A stretch of 64,000 bases of DNA, from assembly GCA_947359465.1 (NCBI GenBank), contig CANAIC010000151.1:1-64000 (forward strand), in the 5' to 3' direction. This DNA comes from Metellina segmentata. Its lineage: Eukaryota > Arthropoda > Arachnida > Araneae > Tetragnathidae. Below the pieces are notes generated by a model. The model made no database searches. It was not told where the DNA came from and saw only the letters and a list, made by a program, of their open reading frames with translations. Shown here one piece after another: positions 1 to 11,624 of the stretch; within the stretch, counting starts at the first letter, position 1, and the number at the start of each line of letters is the position of its first letter. The position numbers and the translations under genes are program-made.

Positions 1-2153
1 AGTAGGACTTTTGAAAAATTGAATGTTGTTTGTCTGAAGTGACAGGTCGGTTGCATACTTTACAAGTTTTAAGCTATTAGCTACCTCTGAAACATTAATT
101 TAAAACTTTTTTTCTTTTTTAAAGTTGCCATCAAATGAACATTCTTGAGAATCTGTTCAATCACGTTGCTTTGTCTGTAATAAGAATTTTGAAACAAGCT
201 CCTTTTTTCACATGCCTCTGAATGGAATTTCTGAGAGAAAAATGTATTTGCTTCAAAAGTAATTAGTCATGAATATCATAAATTTAATTTCTCATCCTCA
301 TAATGATAGTAAAACTCAGAAATATCGCATCCCTTCTTCAAGAATACCATGTCAAAAAGTATTGATAATAAAACAGTGCACACAATACTGAGTCTTTAAG
401 TTCGTGCATTTACAAGAAAGGATCTAAAGGTGCATTTATAATCACTCCAAAACTCAAAATCAACCTCTATAGTTTTGTTTTACAACAGGAGTGTGGACAG
501 GAGTTTACAACAGTGGTGTGATCTGGGTGGTATTGTTGGGAGAGGGTGTTGAGGGACAACAGACCGCTATTTTACAATGTTTTATGTATTTCTTGTAAAA
601 CAATATGTGCCAGAGAACGGTGTTCCAGTTCCACTAAGCACTCTTGAGTGTGATGTATGTAAAATGGATCATGGATTGATATAACATGCACGTATCTTGT
701 TACTAAAATTAAATTGTAGAAACAGTAAAAATGTCAAAACACTGTTTAAAAAATTATTTTCTATACACTTAAATGGTTTTCTTAACGAGTTCTAAAATGA
801 GTTAAGTCTCTTCACAAGAGATTAGATTTAGAGTACATTACAAAGACTAGTTTTGGAATGTGTTACCAAGGGAATAACTTAAGAGTATGTTCCGTGGTAA
901 TTTCTTTTACAGTATGTGACCTAAATGTTTTAAAGTGACAACTTGAAGACGAGTAGAAGATTTATTTAGAATAGAAAAGGTGGCAGCATTCTATTGCAAA
1001 ATGTTAAAGTTTTCAATTGTTTTATTCAATCTCAGTAAATTAGAAAAAGAACACTTTTGTTAGTGTCTCTTTTAAAAGCAATGAATACATATTAGTTGAG
1101 TGTGAGGAGAAAATATCCGAACACCTCTGAACACGATTTTTAAAGAAGCAATCAATGAATTAAATAAGGATATTTTTTGCTTTTTAATCAGTCTGGAAGG
1201 GCTTAAGCTCCCATAATCCACTCCACAGATGCGCCGCTGTAGTCAATGGATGTTAAAAATTTAATTTGATATTTTTGGAAATATTTTTACTAAACTTGTT
1301 TAGAGTAGTTGCATATGTTACTCTTGAACCTCAAATACAAAATTTTAGGGGAAAAAAATATGAAGTAATTTTCAGATAGTAATTTTTATTTTTTACCGTC
1401 ATGTTATTTGAAATTTTTAAAGTGTGCTATGTGAAATACATTTCAAATAAAAAATTCATATTCTTGACTACAATCCATATTTTCTTATTTATTATATATT
1501 TTTATCTATAATGAATATTAATATAATATTCATTATATTAATATTTATAATAATAATTAATAATTATTTTTGTTAGAATTATTTATTTCATATTTTTAAA
1601 TATTTTAATACATAAATATATGTTGTTTTAAAAATGCATGCAATTTCTCTTTGTATCATCATGAGTGGAAGTCTTGATAATCCATGAAAAAATAGACTTC
1701 AAGAAAAGTGGAGAAAATATTTTATTTAAGAAAAACAGGTTCAAGAGTTCAGTTTTGACTGGCATTGTTCTTGTTTCACATAGATTCTGATATCGTAACT
1801 AATAATTATCAGAATCTCAAAAACTTTTATTTCTCAGATTGTTTTATCCAAGAATTTATTTCTGTAAAAATTGAATAAAAAGTCTTATTTGAAGTTTTAC
1901 AACATTAAATATCAACTCTGCTTAAAATCAGAACACATACATAGATTCAATTTTTAGTCGTCAATATTTTCATCAGAGTTTATGTATGTCATATTTGGTT
2001 TTGATGAGGTAGATAAAAAGGTATCTTATACTGAGAAATAATTTCATTGTTTAAAAATATTTTTATAGAAACTGCAGAATTGTTTCCTTTTCTTTAATTT
2101 TCTCAACATAGCATGCCTTTTTCACTTCAAAACTGTTTTTATATTATTTGTTC
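1..2153. other. AT-rich non-coding DNA, no gene seen
   Basis: No open frame with recognisable protein similarity and no clear transposon end is visible. A very AT-rich stretch lies at about 1490-1630. If the kinase gene ends near 3440 on the minus strand, part of this may be its 3' flank. Confidence 0.5.
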
Positions 2154-2159
2154 CATATA

Positions 2160-2765
2160 CAGGGCTGTCACAAGTGACTAAAAAGCAACTTTTGCTACTA
2201 TTTTTCAACTTTTACGACTAGGGGTATAAGTTTAAGCAAAATCGTCTCAAAGTTTCGCTTTTCAAAATTTTGGCGACTCTTTTGGAAAAGTCACTAAAGG
2301 GCATTAAAGTTGTGTCCCTTTCTTAAAATAAAAGCGAATAGAAAAAAATATGTTCAGGATTTTTCTTTGGGTGAAAATTTTCAAATTGACGCCAATTTTG
2401 AAGTTTTGATGCACAGTTATGGCAATCACACCAAAAAAAACCATCAAAATCTGGAGTGACTAGATTGCTATGACAACCTTATTCTTAACCTTAACCGTAA
2501 CCTTATAACCTTAAACTCTATTAAAAAAATATTTAGTTTTTAAACATTTTAATTTTGTGATTAGATCTTCAGTGTTTTTTTTTTTTTTTTTTTTTTTTTT
2601 ATCTCAATGAATACATTTTGTGTTTTTTGAGCCCATTTTATATCTGAGCAACAAAAATTGCTATTAAAATAGGGTTAAAGTAAAGACTTGAATTTGCTGC
2701 TGTTCTTAAAAATTTTTGTGATTAATGCAACTGCATTGTTATTAGTTCTAGATGTGGCAGCACTG
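2160..2765. mobile_element. MITE copy 1 (ends CARGGCTGYCACA, 6-bp target duplication)
   Basis: The element starts CAGGGCTGTCACA and ends TGTGGCAGCACTG, which are near-perfect 13-bp terminal inverted repeats. It is flanked on both sides by CATATA (2154-2159 and 2766-2771), a perfect 6-bp target duplication. It has no coding capacity. A poly(T) run lies at about 2575-2600. A second diverged copy sits at 15172-15860 with the same end design. The superfamily is uncertain: the CAGGG start suggests hAT-like, but a 6-bp duplication is atypical for hAT. Confidence 0.7.
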
Positions 2766-2771
2766 CATATA

Positions 2772-3439
2772 TTACCAACTCCTATCGAATCGATTAAATT
2801 GTATTGTTATTTTTAAGTCTCATAAGTTTTTAATACCTATTCTGTTAAATACTGTTTAGTTGAATCGTACAAATGCATTAACCATATAGACTTGGCGTTT
2901 TGTTTTTTTAAAAACCTGATTTTTAGAAATACTTTGCATTATTATTTTCACTTATTTGCAAACCGAAAATTGCATTATTAATAGCTTCTTACTTCACAAA
3001 GTATAGATACCACAAATATCTTTGCAAAACTGCATGCAATAAAGTAATAAATACAATGAACTGAGTGAATAAAATTACAAGATTAACTTCACATAGCTGA
3101 GAGAATGTAGAACATACACGATTAAAAAAAAAAAAAACCGATTGAATTTTTTTTTTTTACATACCAATTTGTATTTTAGCACCAAACTTTTGAAGTAATA
3201 AATCACAATTTAAAGCATGTGATAAAATTTGTTCGTTTATAACACTGAACTGTATCAAATTGTTCAAATGACAAAGATTTGCTCGATTGATATATCCTTG
3301 AATAGTTCTTCCATGCATCACATTTGTGAGTTTGTTTGGTTAATTCATCACATTTTTTTGGTTAAACAAAATCCCAATTATTGTGATAGGACCAGAAGCA
3401 AAAGAATGTAATTTCAGTCATAATCCGTTAATTGCATGT
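2772..3439 (-). other. Possible 3' UTR and flank of the kinase gene
   Basis: AT-rich DNA with short A and T runs and no supported reading frame. It lies directly downstream of the candidate terminal exon on the minus strand, so part may be 3' untranslated sequence. I could not choose a polyadenylation site with confidence. Confidence 0.3.
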
Positions 3440-3499
3440 TTAGATGGAGTTTTCTGCAGATTGTAAGCACATTTTGCTGTAGTTGGTGCTGGATTGTTT
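3440..3499 (-). CDS. Candidate terminal exon of the MAK/ICK-like kinase gene
   Basis: On the minus strand a good acceptor (TTTCATTCACAG) is followed by 19 open codons and a TAA stop. The peptide starts KQSSTNYSKMCLQ. The exon opens in phase 0, which matches the phase-0 end of the candidate exon at 3614-3670. No domain is recognised; C-terminal tails of RCK kinases are poorly conserved. Assignment to the kinase gene rests on strand, splice sites and phase, not on similarity. A transcript read could confirm or remove it. Confidence 0.45.
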   Translation of the reverse strand, partial: KQSSTNYSKMCLQSAENSI

Positions 3500-3613
3500 C
3501 TGTGAATGAAACAAGGAAATAAATTTATATATATAGTGGGAACATATTTGACAGAATAGATGCACTTTATTTGTTATTTCTAGTTTGGCAAAAAATTTTC
3601 AATGTCTACTTAC

Positions 3614-3670
3614 TTTTTCATATTTAATCTGATTGCTTACTGGATTCACCATAGACTTCTCTTTTACTTT
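3614..3670 (-). CDS. Candidate penultimate exon of the MAK/ICK-like kinase gene
   Basis: A 57-nt minus-strand block is flanked by a strong acceptor (TTGTTCTTCAG) and a consensus donor (GTAAGTAGAC). It encodes 19 open codons beginning KVKEKSMVNPVSNQ, with phase 0 at both ends, and joins in frame to the stop-containing exon at 3440-3499. No domain is recognised. The preceding candidate exon (8181-8316) ends in phase 1, so if both are real at least one exon between them has not been found. Confidence 0.45.
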
Positions 3671-3907
3671 CTGAAGAACAATACAAAAATATCAAAATCA
3701 ATATATGAAACTAATTAATAGAGATGCAACTCTTAATATGTGGTTCTTGTTTGCACTGTTTCAATTTTTTAGTTCACACAAATAAAATATGAAAATTGAT
3801 AAATGTAACATTCATTAAAAACAATTTTTTACTCTAGTATATTGGCAACTTAGATCACCAACTCAAAAACAGACATTTTTTTTTTTTTTTGCTATACACT
3901 TGTTTAA

Positions 3908-4062
3908 AGATTATTAGTTTCTTGGTCAAAAAGTATGAATTATAAGCATTTTTATTCTTTCTTTTTAACAGATTACAATATTTTTTATTAGTTTTTCGGT
4001 CAAAAAAGTATGAATCATAAGCATTTTGATTGTGTCCATCTCTTCAACAGATTACCATAATT
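3908..4062. repeat. Two-copy direct tandem duplication, about 75 bp
   Basis: Two adjacent copies share a core reading TTGGTCAAAAAGTATGAATT with few changes, each followed by an AACAGATTAC motif. It lies in intronic or flanking DNA. No function is apparent. Confidence 0.6.
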
Positions 4063-5035
4063 TTATTATGAAAATACACATTTAGTGTTAAAAAAAATGT
4101 CTGATAATGTGTTTCTGTTCAAAGCCGTCAATATGTTAAACATGCATTAAAAAACTGTTTTTAACTATGCTTTTATTTTCCAATTTTTTCTGCAGATTTT
4201 TATGCACTTATTCATTTTTGAAAATCACTTTCTTCCCGAGACTGAATTCTACATGGGCCCACTCTTGTGACAACACTAATAAATAACCTGTATTTATTGT
4301 AAACCCTGACACCTCTTGGACCAGATGTTGACTGAATGGTTAAATGTATATATTTGTTTCTTGTTAATTTATTGTATATTGTATATTAACTTAGAGTATA
4401 ATAAACCTGATTAAAAGTTCATTGCTAACTTTTTTTCACATTTAAACCAGGACATATTACATATTTTAAGCATGTCAAATTGTAATTTGTTATGCTTAAT
4501 TGTATGTCAATTTGTAATTTGTACATATTTTAAGATTGGAATATGTTTCCTAACATCAAACTTAATCAACAGTAGTACCAAAATGGCGGAAATGTAATTG
4601 ACTGACACAAATTTCAATTTCCTAGAACATCTTGCTTGTCTGTCTTGCGTTTGGTGCAGCGTGGCCAAATATGGCCCTTGCACTACAAAAAACCCAATCA
4701 ACATCTTGTGTTGCATCTGTCTATGACCAAATTCAGTAATAATTTTAAGAACAAAATTATAATACTTAATCTGATTTATTTATGGAAAATATGACATTGA
4801 TTTCAGATAAGGAAAAAAATTAAGAAATACTTAAAAAGTCACTAATTTCATTTGGGTGCAGTTTGTGATTTTAGTGCCATTTTGAATTATGGTCTCTGTT
4901 GAAGTAAAACGCAGTTCCTCAACAGGTTTTGTGCTAACATTTTTATATACTTTTGCCAGTACTTCCTATTTATTGGTTTTTAAATAATTTCATGTTCACA
5001 TGGGATTAAAGCAATTAATTATTCCCTCAAGAACA
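4063..5035. other. Intron-like AT-rich DNA, nothing supported
   Basis: No recognisable gene or transposon was found. A possible minus-strand acceptor near 4680 precedes an open stretch, but the matching donor is poor, so I do not call an exon. Confidence 0.4.
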
Positions 5036-5365
5036 CGTCGACCAAACGGTGTAGTCGTTAAGGTGTTAGCCTCTAGATAGGAAGGTTCCTGGTTCGAATC
5101 CGGGTCCGGGAATGGATGTTTGTAAGAGTATGGTATAGAGGCGGCTGGTGCACCTTAAATCTGCCGTGGCCGAAAGTCCTCACGTTGGGTTGGGGTGGAA
5201 GTTTGGAGAGTGGGGTGCCAGCTCAGGTGTTGCTTCGTCATCTGACCGTGGTTCAAAATTACGAGGTGTCCTCGGATCTTTCCCTTGAGGGTTTGATCCC
5301 GGGCCGTCGTCAATAGCCCGTTGTATTGCTCTAGTACGACGTTAATTACAAATTACCAACTACCC
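5036..5365 (+). mobile_element. tRNA-derived SINE, copy 1
   Basis: A polymerase III type-2 promoter is readable: an A-box-like block (GGTGTAGTCGTTAAGG) and a B box (GGTTCGAATCC at 5091-5101). The family body follows (GGCTGGTGCACCTTAAATCT, then the GCCAGCTCAGGTGTTGCTTC and TCTGACCGTGGTTCAAAATT blocks), ending in the GTACGACGTTAATTA tail. The 66-codon open frame inside it is not a gene. Confidence 0.85.
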
Positions 5366-5461
5366 GAATCGTCGCCAATAGCCCGTTATGCAGCTCTTGT
5401 GTGTCTCTCTCCTCTTCCTCTTCGGTAATAGGTTGATATAGACGAAACACTTCCTCACCTG

Positions 5462-5798
5462 GCGTGCCGACCAACCGGTATAGTGGTTAAGGTGTTAGCC
5501 TCTCCATCGGAAGGTTCCTGGTTCGAATCCGGCCCGGGCATGGATGTTTGTAAGCGTATGGTGTAGAGGCGGCTGGTGCATCTTAAATCTGTCGTGGCCG
5601 AAAGTCCTCACGTTCGGTTGGCGTGGAAGTTTGAAGAGTGGGGTGCCAGCTCAGGTGTTGCTTCGTCATCTGACCGTGGTTCAAAATTACGCGGTGTTGT
5701 CCTCGAATCTTTCCCTTAAGGGACTGATCCCAGACCGACGTCAATAGCCCGTTGTGTTGCTCTTGTACGACGCTAACTAAAAAATTACCAATTACCTC
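5462..5798 (+). mobile_element. tRNA-derived SINE, copy 2
   Basis: Same family as 5036-5365, with the best preserved head: A box in GGTATAGTGGTTAAGG, B box GGTTCGAATCC, then the family body and a GTACGACGCTAACTA tail. It is head-to-tail with copy 1, about 100 bp downstream. Confidence 0.88.
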
Positions 5799-6159
5799 AA
5801 CTGGCGTCCTTAGCGGAAATTCTGGGTTGACATGTATCGCTCGGTTCTGACAGCGATTGCGATACTAACAGGTTAGCGGGGGAACATCATCCACGGCAAT
5901 CGCCATTTATGCTTTTGCTTTTAGCAGCCTTCTAACAGTTTTTAAAAAATCGATCGACCCACTCGAGATCGACTGCCTTTTCGTCTACACAATATCCGGC
6001 CACACAATATCCGACGTTTAGCTAGAAAAATAAATTACTTAGGTATATTTAGTTCAAAACCAATCCCCTCCAAATCACATTTTGGCTGATGAAGACCCTG
6101 TTGTTTTCTTCTGAGATGTGGTTCGTGCTGTTGTTTTTGGAGACCCTAAATCCGTAGGA

Positions 6160-6292
6160 CCAATAGGGACCTCCGTAGCTCACTGGGTTAGCCCACTGCA
6201 CTAGCAACCTTGCGAGTCGGAATGTCCTATTAATGTAACTCACCGTCTCTTATGGTCAGTTGAACTTTCCTTGTGTGTATATCCATTCCTAG
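6160..6292 (+). mobile_element. Fragment of a second tRNA-like SINE family
   Basis: A tRNA-like head (CTCCGTAGCTCACTGGGTTA) is followed by a segment containing TTCCTTGTGTGTATATCC. A similar head and ATTCCTTGCGTCC segment occur at 7925-8110. This is a weak assignment based on the A-box-like block and the shared downstream motif. Confidence 0.4.
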
Positions 6293-6610
6293 ACGTTGTC
6301 TAGTGTTTGACCCTGGAAGGTTCCCGGTGTCTGATTCCGTGTCAGTGCATGAATATTTGTAAGCGTATGGTGTAGAGGCGGCTGGTGCACCTTAAATTTA
6401 AATCTGTCGTGGCCGAAAGTCCTCGCTTTGGGTTGGTGTGGAAGTTTGAAGAGTTGGGTGCCAGCTCAGGTGCGTTGCCTCGTCATCTGACCGTGGTTGA
6501 AAATTACGTGTTGTCATCGGATCTTTTATTTGCTGGATTGATCCCGAAACGTCGTCAATAGACCGTTGTGTTGCTCCAGTGCGACGTTTTTTAAAGAACC
6601 TACCTACCCA
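6293..6610 (+). mobile_element. tRNA-derived SINE, copy 3 (decayed head)
   Basis: The family body is intact from GTAAGCGTATGGTGTAGAGG onward, with an 8-bp internal duplication in the TTAAATCTG motif (TTAAATTTAAATCTG). The tRNA head is eroded. The tail runs GCGACGTTTTTTAAAGAACC into the neighbouring composite repeat. Confidence 0.75.
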
Positions 6611-7300
6611 GATTGGTCAAATATGTCCCCTGTGACATAAACCCCAACCTAAACGAATCTCGGATGATGATGTTTTCGTGAAATCATGATCACATTGGCG
6701 CATTCCAGCGTGTCTTCTGCATTGATCAATTTGGCTGGAAAATGCGACGAACTCTGAATAAATTAGAGTCACGGTAGCCAGGGCCCGATTTAGAAAATTT
6801 GGTATACTAGGCACAACACGCAGGAAGGCCCCCCCCCCATGTTATCCGTTCATCACAAAAACTAATTTTAAAACAATAATTGGTACTTACGTATTTGACT
6901 GTTGACCGTTTCAAAAATTGTTGAAAAAACATTCCAGAAAATATGAAAAGTTATTTTTAAAATTTTTAGATACTTTTGAAACTTTGGGGCCCTAGGCCCG
7001 TGCCTCATGGGCCTAATGGTAAATCAGGGCCTGACGGTTGCCCGGTTGGAAGAGGTGGATTAGCAATCGAAGGGTTGCGAGTTCGGAACTCGATACTACA
7101 AAGCACCGTCGTGTACGTACAAGCTGGTGTATGTTAAATCTGTCATGCTTGAACTATCCTCACTTCGTTATCCAGTTCAAAATTACGAGTTGTCCTCAGA
7201 TTTTTCTCTGCGGGAGAGATCTCGGATTGTCGCCAATAGTCCGTTGCGTTGTTCCAGTGCGACAGGAATTCAACTACCTATCAAACCGCATAATAAATGT
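6600..7300. repeat. Composite dispersed repeat, paralogous to 27315-27600
   Basis: The blocks ACCCAGATTGGTCAAATATG, GGATGATGATGTTTTCGTGA and GCGACGAACTCTGAATAAAT, plus the downstream tRNA-like block around GAGTTCGGAACTCGATACTA, reappear in reverse complement at 27315-27600. Here the repeat is split by a hAT-type MITE (6779-7033); at 27.4 kb the same position is uninterrupted. Short open frames inside it are not genes. Confidence 0.75.
6779..7033. mobile_element. hAT-type MITE with 8-bp target duplication
   Basis: It starts CAGGGCCCGATTTA and ends TAAATCAGGGCCTG, which are inverted repeats. Flanks are ACGGTAGC (6771-6778) and ACGGTTGC (7034-7041), an 8-bp target duplication with one mismatch. 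The paralogous site at about 27405 carries the single ACGGTAGC (as its reverse complement) with no insert, so both ends and the target are confirmed from within this window. It has no coding capacity. Confidence 0.88.
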
Positions 7301-7924
7301 GCAATTTCGATGACTTCCTCTTAGCGCCTGAAGTTTTTTTATTGCACCATCTATCTAATCACAAGTGCTACATGGCTTTTTGTATTACATATCCCTGTAT
7401 CTAGAGTGCCTATACCTGTATCCAGTCTTGAGGCAAGTTTTACTCTCCGTATTATCTGTGGTTATTCCCTGGTATTACAGAAATGATAAAATATAAGATC
7501 TTAACATTTCTGAGAAGTCAAGCAATTCTTCAGTAAACTCTCTACTGAATCCTACGCCAATCTTGACTTTATACAATAGATAGTCCCGCAATCCATCAAA
7601 TCCTCAGATACGACCCTCTTCAACCCCTTTTTCAGTAAGCCTAGGGCCATTCTTAGTATTTAAATTAATTTTGGTTTTTCATCCTTTCTTTTTGTTTTCT
7701 TTCCTTTAAATCTTGTCACTTTAGCAACAGCTGTTTAGCTTAAATTCGACTCAGTCTGCGACTCTTACTACCTGAACCCACTGCTCCTCACCAAACTTTT
7801 TAAACTTTTGTGAACTCATTTTTCGCTTATTTTAGCTACGTTCCTGAAGGTTGTAGAAGGCCTACGGCCTAGGACCTCCGGCCCACCCATTATTCCAATA
7901 TTCGTGAGGCAAAAACGCGGTTGT
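7301..7924. other. Non-coding, nothing supported
   Basis: No coding or transposon signature was recognised. A small palindromic GC-rich spot (GGCCTACGGCCTAGG) lies near 7860. Confidence 0.35.
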
Positions 7925-8110
7925 TCAGTGGATTTGTCCTCAGTGCTAGGCTAGCAACCTTCGAGTTGTATGTGTCACAGATTCGGATCCAGAAACGCAC
8001 ACTGATTTATTTTCTGTGTCAATGAAACATTCCTTGCGTCCATTTACTACTTGGGTCTTTCGTATCTTCGTTTGGTCAACCACGGTCCTCGAGTCATACT
8101 TGGGGCTGTA
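7925..8110 (+). mobile_element. Second tRNA-like SINE family, fragment
   Basis: A head reading GTCCTCAGTGCTAGGCTAGC is followed by a B-box-like GATTCGGATCC and ATTCCTTGCGTCC. It resembles the 6160-6292 fragment. The minus-strand open frame across it is a shadow. Confidence 0.35.
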
Positions 8111-8180
8111 ATCACTTAACGCGAGAGAAAATAAGGTTGGATACTCTTTGAGCACATACCTCGTATATTGATTAACTCAC

Positions 8181-8316
8181 CTTTCTCCTGAATTTTGAAG
8201 CTAGCCTCTAGATCGCGGAAATCGATTTGGCTGTGGGACAAATCAAATCCTTGTAGCGCTGGCCAGGATCTGCTTAGGCGAGTATCTCTGTTTTGAGAAA
8301 TTACATCTTTAATTTT
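8181..8316 (-). CDS. Candidate exon of the MAK/ICK-like kinase gene tail
   Basis: A minus-strand block has an acceptor (CGCATGTCAG) and a strong donor (G followed by GTGAGTTAAT). It encodes 45 codons plus one base in a single open frame, starting KIKDVISQNRDTRLSRSWP and rich in charged and polar residues. Only phase 0 is open. No domain is recognised. It lies on the kinase strand, beyond the catalytic domain, consistent with the divergent C-terminal tail. Its start phase does not match the phase-2 end of candidate exon 11625-11725, so an exon is missing or one of the two is false. Confidence 0.5.
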
Positions 8317-8459
8317 CTGACATGCGAATCGATTCACATTCAATGCAAATAATATTCTTTTTCACATCTACATAAACTTTTTAATCAAACCTATTGGGTC
8401 AGTATGTTTGCGCGCCTCAATTTATATTTTCTCTTCATAAAACAAGTAGTTGGAGTTAC

Positions 8460-9660
8460 GTCTCACTGAAGAAACACTACGGGCTATTGGCGACGGTACG
8501 GGAGCTTTTCCCGAAGGGTAAAGTAAGGTAATTTTGAACCATGGTCAGATAACGAGAACAACACCTCAGCTGGCACCCCACTCTCCAAACTTCCACACAA
8601 CGTCAACGTGAGGATATTTGAGGCCACGACATATTTAACGTGTACAAGTACCGCATACACTACGGTCTGGTTGGACCAATCACTTTGTTGAGAGAACTAA
8701 GAACGTAATAACAAATGCTTTTATTGTTTTATGGGACAGTGGTAGACCGGTTGGAGATAAGATAAAGTAATTTTAATTAACGTCGTACTAGAGCAACACA
8801 ACGGGCTATTGACGAATGTCCGGGATCAAACCATTAAGGGAAAGATCCGAGGACAAACCGCGTTATTTTGAGCCACGGTCAGATGACGAGGCAACACCTG
8901 AGCTGGCACCCCACTCAATCCCGAAGGGAAAGAGCCGAGGATAACATCTCGTTATTTTGAACCACGGTCAAATGACCAGAACACCTGAGCTGGCACCCCA
9001 CTCTTCAAACTAACCCACGACTCCAACGCGAGGACATTTGAACCACGATAGATTTAACGTGTACCAGCCCCCCCCCCCACACACACATACACGACGGTTT
9101 TGTGTCGATGGAGTTTCGAAAACGAAACCCTCCGGTTGCTATTCCGCTGCTCTTCCAACCGGTCTAATGGGGAAGTTTGGAGAGTGGGGTGCAGGCTCAG
9201 GTTTTACCTCGTCATCTGACCGTGTTTCAAAATTAAGATACGTTATCCTCGGATCTTTCCCTCAGGGATTAATCTCGGACCGTCGTCAATAACCCGTTGT
9301 ATTGCTGTAGTACGACGTTAGTTAAAATTACCTTAAGTTACCTCCAACCGGTCTACCACTGTCCCATAAAACAATAAAAAGTATTTGTTATTACGTTTTT
9401 AGATCTAACAAAGTGCTCGGTCCAGCCAGACAGTAATGTATACCGGGCTGGTACACGTTAAATCTGTCGTGGCATCAAATGTCCTCACGCTGACGTTGTG
9501 AGGAAGTTTGGAGAGCGGGGTGTCAGCTCAGGTGTTGTACTCGTCATCTGACCGTGGTTCAAACTTACGTCTTGAGATCTTTCCGAACGGGGCTGATTCC
9601 GGACCGACGCCAATTGCCCCTTATGATGCTCCAGTGGGACGTAAATTAACCCCTTTGGTT
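8460..9660. repeat. Cluster of SINE copies arranged as an imperfect inverted repeat
   Basis: Minus-oriented SINE bodies lie at about 8460-8650 and 8760-9075, and plus-oriented ones at about 9120-9345 and 9440-9650. Beyond the SINE bodies, a unique-looking segment matches in opposite orientation: GGGACAGTGGTAGACCGGTT near 8735 and its complement near 9350, each next to CAAAGTG and GTAATAAC motifs. This suggests an inverted duplication of a whole insertion, not only two independent SINE insertions. The short open frames here are repeat-derived. Confidence 0.65.
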
Positions 9661-9966
9661 CATTTGACGACTGAGAATCGTCATACACATGTTATGTCTA
9701 AGTTACGGATGACTAGTCTAATTAGTCATTCAAACTAGACTAGGACAAAATTAAACATATACATTCTTGTCCATGGCAAGAGTGATTGGTGTTACGAGAC
9801 TCTCCTTGACTCAAATTATTCAATCGTTCTCTACAAAAATACACTTTTTTTAATCTGACTCCATGCATAGAAATATTTACACGGCTGCTGTATCAGACAT
9901 TCTTTTTTGGAATGAATGCGGAGATCAGAAGCCGTGCGATTTGTCTCATACTGTTGCCATTCTTAT

Positions 9967-10085
9967 CAAACGAAAATATAACAGTAACTAGTGTGCAAAC
10001 GAACTCGAAAATGTTACTGTAGTTAGTGTACAGACGATAATACGAAAATATAACAGTGTCTTATATGCAAACGATAATCCGAACT
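9967..10085. repeat. Short degenerate tandem repeat
   Basis: Three imperfect units of about 45 bp share CGAAAATATAACAGT and GTGTRCAAACGA motifs. Confidence 0.5.
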
Positions 10086-10124
10086 ACTTTTTTTCACATA
10101 AATCTATACCCAATGGGTTACAAA

Positions 10125-11455
10125 TAAATCTGCATCAATCTGTATCCTGCATGAGAAACTGCAGATGAAAAAGCTTGCGTTGTGGGTATCGGGATTGTTG
10201 ACTGTCGACCAAAAATGAACGTGAAAAGATATTTAAACTCGGAGTTAGGCGATATTTAACCTGAATCCGCAAGACATTTTGCGTCGATTCGTAACCATGG
10301 ATGAAACATGGGCCCACCACAACACACAGTGTAAACAGAAATTAAAGCAGTGGACAACATTGATGAAAGAACGAAGAAGATCATTTAGGCTCGGTGCACT
10401 CATCCGATTTTTCAACGTGCGGCGCCGCTACTGCACCTAAGCTCAACTATGCACACATGACCGTGAAATGACGCACGAACTCATTTCGCGCCATTTGCGA
10501 TAAATATTCTATCGAAGAAAATGTATTTATTTCGCTTACTTGATGTAACAAAAGTATATTTTGAAACAAAATAGACGTTACTGGATACATTCATTTATTA
10601 ATTATTATTTATATTCCATTTGTTTATGAAAACAAGCTATTTGAGACTGGAGAAGCGTGTACGACGAGTTGCAGCGCCGTGGGAAACTGCGGTACAAATT
10701 GCACGCAGGATGAACATGCGGCGCCGCAGCGGCGCCGGAGGCATGTGTGTCCTACTCCATTGGATCTAATGTATCTCAGAGCGCACTTGCGTTGCAGCAG
10801 CGGCGCTGCACGTTGAAAAACCGGATGTGGGCACCTTAATCGGCTGGGAAGATGATGGCCATTATTTTTTGGGATACCCAAGGAATCATCCTAATCGTAA
10901 GACAGAAAACTTCTGCATCATGATAAATTTTCTGTCGAACTCATTGCGGTTCTGTTACTACCTAAACTTCTGAAGGAGATAGAATGCCTTTGACCTCGGT
11001 TCTCCGGTCCACAGATTCTCATCAATCGACTACTTAGACAGTAAGAAACAGCCTATTATGAACCAAACTATAGAGAAAACTAATATATAACAGTCTATAA
11101 TGCAAATATATTGAACCTTTAGAAATAACTAAAACAAAACCGTACAATATTGGCTCTCAAAATGTGCTCTTTCGTCAAGACAATGTACCGTTCCGCAAAT
11201 CGACCTTTGCAACGGAAAAATTACTTACGCTTCAAATTATTTCATCGTGAGCCCTATTCTCCTGACTCGATCCTGTGTAACTCTTGTTCCCTAACTTAAA
11301 AATTTGGTTTTGTGGTAAGAAATTCTAGTCCAATAACGATCATAGAGGTCGTCAATGCATACTTACAGCCTTTGATAAAAGCTACTTTTATGAGCAGATG
11401 AAAACATTGCAAAGTCGCTGGACTAAGCGGGTAGCTCTCAAGGCTGTTGAGAAAT
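10125..11455 (+). pseudogene. Mariner-family transposase pseudogene, interrupted by a MITE
   Basis: Mariner-type blocks are readable in order across several frames: ILRRFVTMDETWAHHNT, then GKMMAIIFWDTQGII, then LFRQDNVPFRKS, then FHREPYSPDS, then a C-terminal stretch around RWTKRVALKAVEK. These match the usual DD34D mariner layout with its WVPHEL-like and HDNAxxH regions decayed. Frameshifts and stops make it non-functional. A Harbinger-like MITE (10388-10835) splits the transposase before GKMMAIIFW, and about 250 bp of unrelated DNA separates that block from the QDN block. Confidence 0.8.
10388..10835. mobile_element. PIF/Harbinger-like MITE, copy 1, TTA target duplication
   Basis: The left end GGTGCACTCATCCGATTTTT, followed by CAACGTGCGGCGCCGC, is matched in reverse complement by the right end (CGGCGCTGCACGTTGAAAAA then CCGGATGTGGGCACC). 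TTA flanks both sides (10385-10387 and 10836-10838), a three-base duplication typical of PIF/Harbinger. It interrupts the mariner pseudogene. The minus-strand 85-codon frame inside it is not a gene. Copy 2 is at 26209-26724. Confidence 0.8.
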
Positions 11456-11624
11456 AAAATTAATTTTTCCAAAAATCGGTGTTTAACTTTCTTCTTTTCC
11501 CAGAGTTGGCAAACGTTTTTCGTACATGAAATTGGAATAGTGAATTTTAAAATGAATCAGCTCTATCTAAAAATAAATGTTTCATCAATCTCTACCTCAA
11601 CTTAATTAGAACTGAGATACTCAC

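Noticed and set aside
2483..2515. CTTAACCTTAACC run as telomere-like repeat
   Set aside because: Only three imperfect units, inside a MITE, and not the arthropod TTAGG type.
4610..4680. Possible extra kinase exon (acceptor TTTTTTGTAG, then an open frame)
   Set aside because: The donor needed for the right phase (TTTGTGTCA) is poor and no similarity is visible.
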